The position numbers and the translations under genes were made by a program. Positions 62,885 through 64,000 of a stretch of 64,000 bases of DNA are shown piece after piece; the first letter of the stretch is position 1, and each line of letters opens with the position of its first letter. The DNA lies in contig NW_027248941.1 in the NCBI RefSeq assembly GCF_036711975.1, positions 2,914,001 through 2,978,000 on the forward strand, read 5' to 3'. Origin of the DNA: Onthophagus taurus. Lineage: Eukaryota > Arthropoda > Insecta > Coleoptera > Scarabaeidae. The notes under the pieces were generated by a model that was not told where the DNA came from, did no database searches, and saw only the letters and a program-made list of their open reading frames with translations.

Positions 62885-63560
62885 GAAAGATTCGTAATCA
62901 CCAATAATAATCCTTTCAAATGAGTACCAACATGACATATTTTTGACTTAAAATTTGACACATTTCTAATCATCATTAAGAATCCTTTAAAATGAGTACA
63001 AACACCACACAGTTATCTTTAATATTAATGAAGTTACGGTCAACTTCCAATTACAAATGTCAACGTCAATTTTGACATGTTTGTTATCGTCGTGAAAATC
63101 CCAAACGTGATGCGTTTAATTCCAATATTACTCGAGATATAAGCAACTTCCTGTTTTAAATGTCAACGTCATTTTGACAATCTTAATTTTTAGTTTTAAA
63201 ATTTACCACAAAAATTAAGGTTGGTATTAATATTTAAAAATTATGTTGCTAATTTCATTGTTGCCAACTTCAAGTTTAATATAAGTACGAAGGCTTTAAG
63301 TTTAATATTTTTTATTATAACTTTGTTGTTTTCGATAAAAATGCATCATGTTTGTGTTCATTCCAAAGGATTTTTTGCGGATATTAAAAATATGTCAAAA
63401 TTGACATTGACACTTCAAAGCGGAAGTTGACCATATCTCCCTCAACATTGAAGTTAAATGCGTCGAGTTAGGACTCATTTTAAAGGATTTTTAATGAAAA
63501 TTACAAATATGTCAAAATTAAAATTGAAATATGATTTTATATACTGTAACAATGAGAAGT
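62885..63560. repeat. Dispersed GTCAACTTCCGG repeat, forward and inverted units
   Basis: Forward units (CAATTACAAATGTCAACGTC, CAATATTACTCGAGATATAA) run into GTTGCTAATTTCATTGTTGC and then inverted units (AGCGGAAGTTGACCATATC). The order closely matches the block at 56100-56690, so these two are copies of one longer arrangement. Confidence 0.7.
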
Positions 63561-64000
63561 GTGTGAAAGTTTCTTACCTCAGTGTAGAAAATTGAAATTC
63601 AGCTTTAATCAAGAAGGAAGCAACTTCCAAACGTTTCTTATACAACCTCGAAAGGTTAGGTTAATGATCGCGACTCAATTATAAGAGTTTTTCTTAAAGC
63701 TAACCTAAATGAATCATTTTATACCGACTCTGCATATTCAAATCGAAACGGTTTTAAAAAATTAATTTTATATCGTATTTAGAGATAACATAGTGGTTTT
63801 GTTGCTGATTCAGAATTTAATAATAAATGTAAAAAAATTCTTCTAAAAATAAATTTCTTAAAATACTAAAGTGTTAATCAAAAACGTTTCAGCGCTTAAA
63901 TTGTTTTAAAACCACCTGTACCGAGAAATTACCATCATAAAGGGAACCCCTCAATACACCTGAACCCCTCCAAAAACTCAAACACCACCGGATAACGTTC

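Overview
This window is nuclear DNA of an insect, probably a beetle, though the order is an inference. The evidence is AT-rich sequence, many 45-80 bp GT-AG introns, and a gene set that includes strawberry notch, Fasciclin III, a fatty acyl-CoA reductase and Atg8/GABARAP. I saw no rRNA, tRNA, CRISPR array or LTR/virus-like element.

Layout. The left half (about 0.2-34.8 kb) is gene-dense. In order it holds two small SOCS-box-like paralogues (-), ZNHIT2 (+), an unrecognised 202-residue protein (+), SmD3 (+), ATP synthase beta (+), the 12-exon strawberry notch gene (+), a fatty acyl-CoA reductase (-), LRRC51 (-), a 2.5 kb repeat block, HROB (-), Atg8/GABARAP (-), two tandem low-molecular-weight tyrosine phosphatases (+), arylsulfatase B (-), PTRH2 (+) and the 3' part of Fasciclin III (-). 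I rebuilt exon structures by matching reading phase across GT-AG introns. Nearly all genes close in frame with full-family lengths. Fasciclin III lacks only its signal-peptide exon.

The right half (about 34.8-64 kb) has no gene I can support. It is most simply read as the long 5' intron and upstream region of Fasciclin III. Single-copy stretches alternate with repeats: at least two truncated LINEs, a broken Mutator-like transposon that also carries a YqaJ exonuclease domain, a P-like element carrying a THAP exon, several MITEs, tandem arrays, and long palindromic (foldback) elements that share ACAGG(G/T)TGT-like tips but have unrelated arms. A dispersed satellite-like repeat (core GTCAACTTCCGG) occurs at nine or more places. 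A second family has tips rich in CTAGAACTAACAC. Both have been hit by later insertions, so target-site duplications and empty-site comparisons can be read directly.

The genes are mostly unrelated housekeeping genes: splicing (SmD3), snoRNP and spliceosome assembly (ZNHIT2), respiration (ATP synthase beta), autophagy (Atg8), DNA repair (HROB), lipid reduction (FAR), sulfated-glycan breakdown (arylsulfatase B) and cell adhesion (Fas3). Several pairs are divergent (SOCS-box gene 2/ZNHIT2, Atg8/phosphatase 1, arylsulfatase/PTRH2) and may share promoters. Phosphatase 2 and arylsulfatase B end tail-to-tail with only 15 bp between stop codons.
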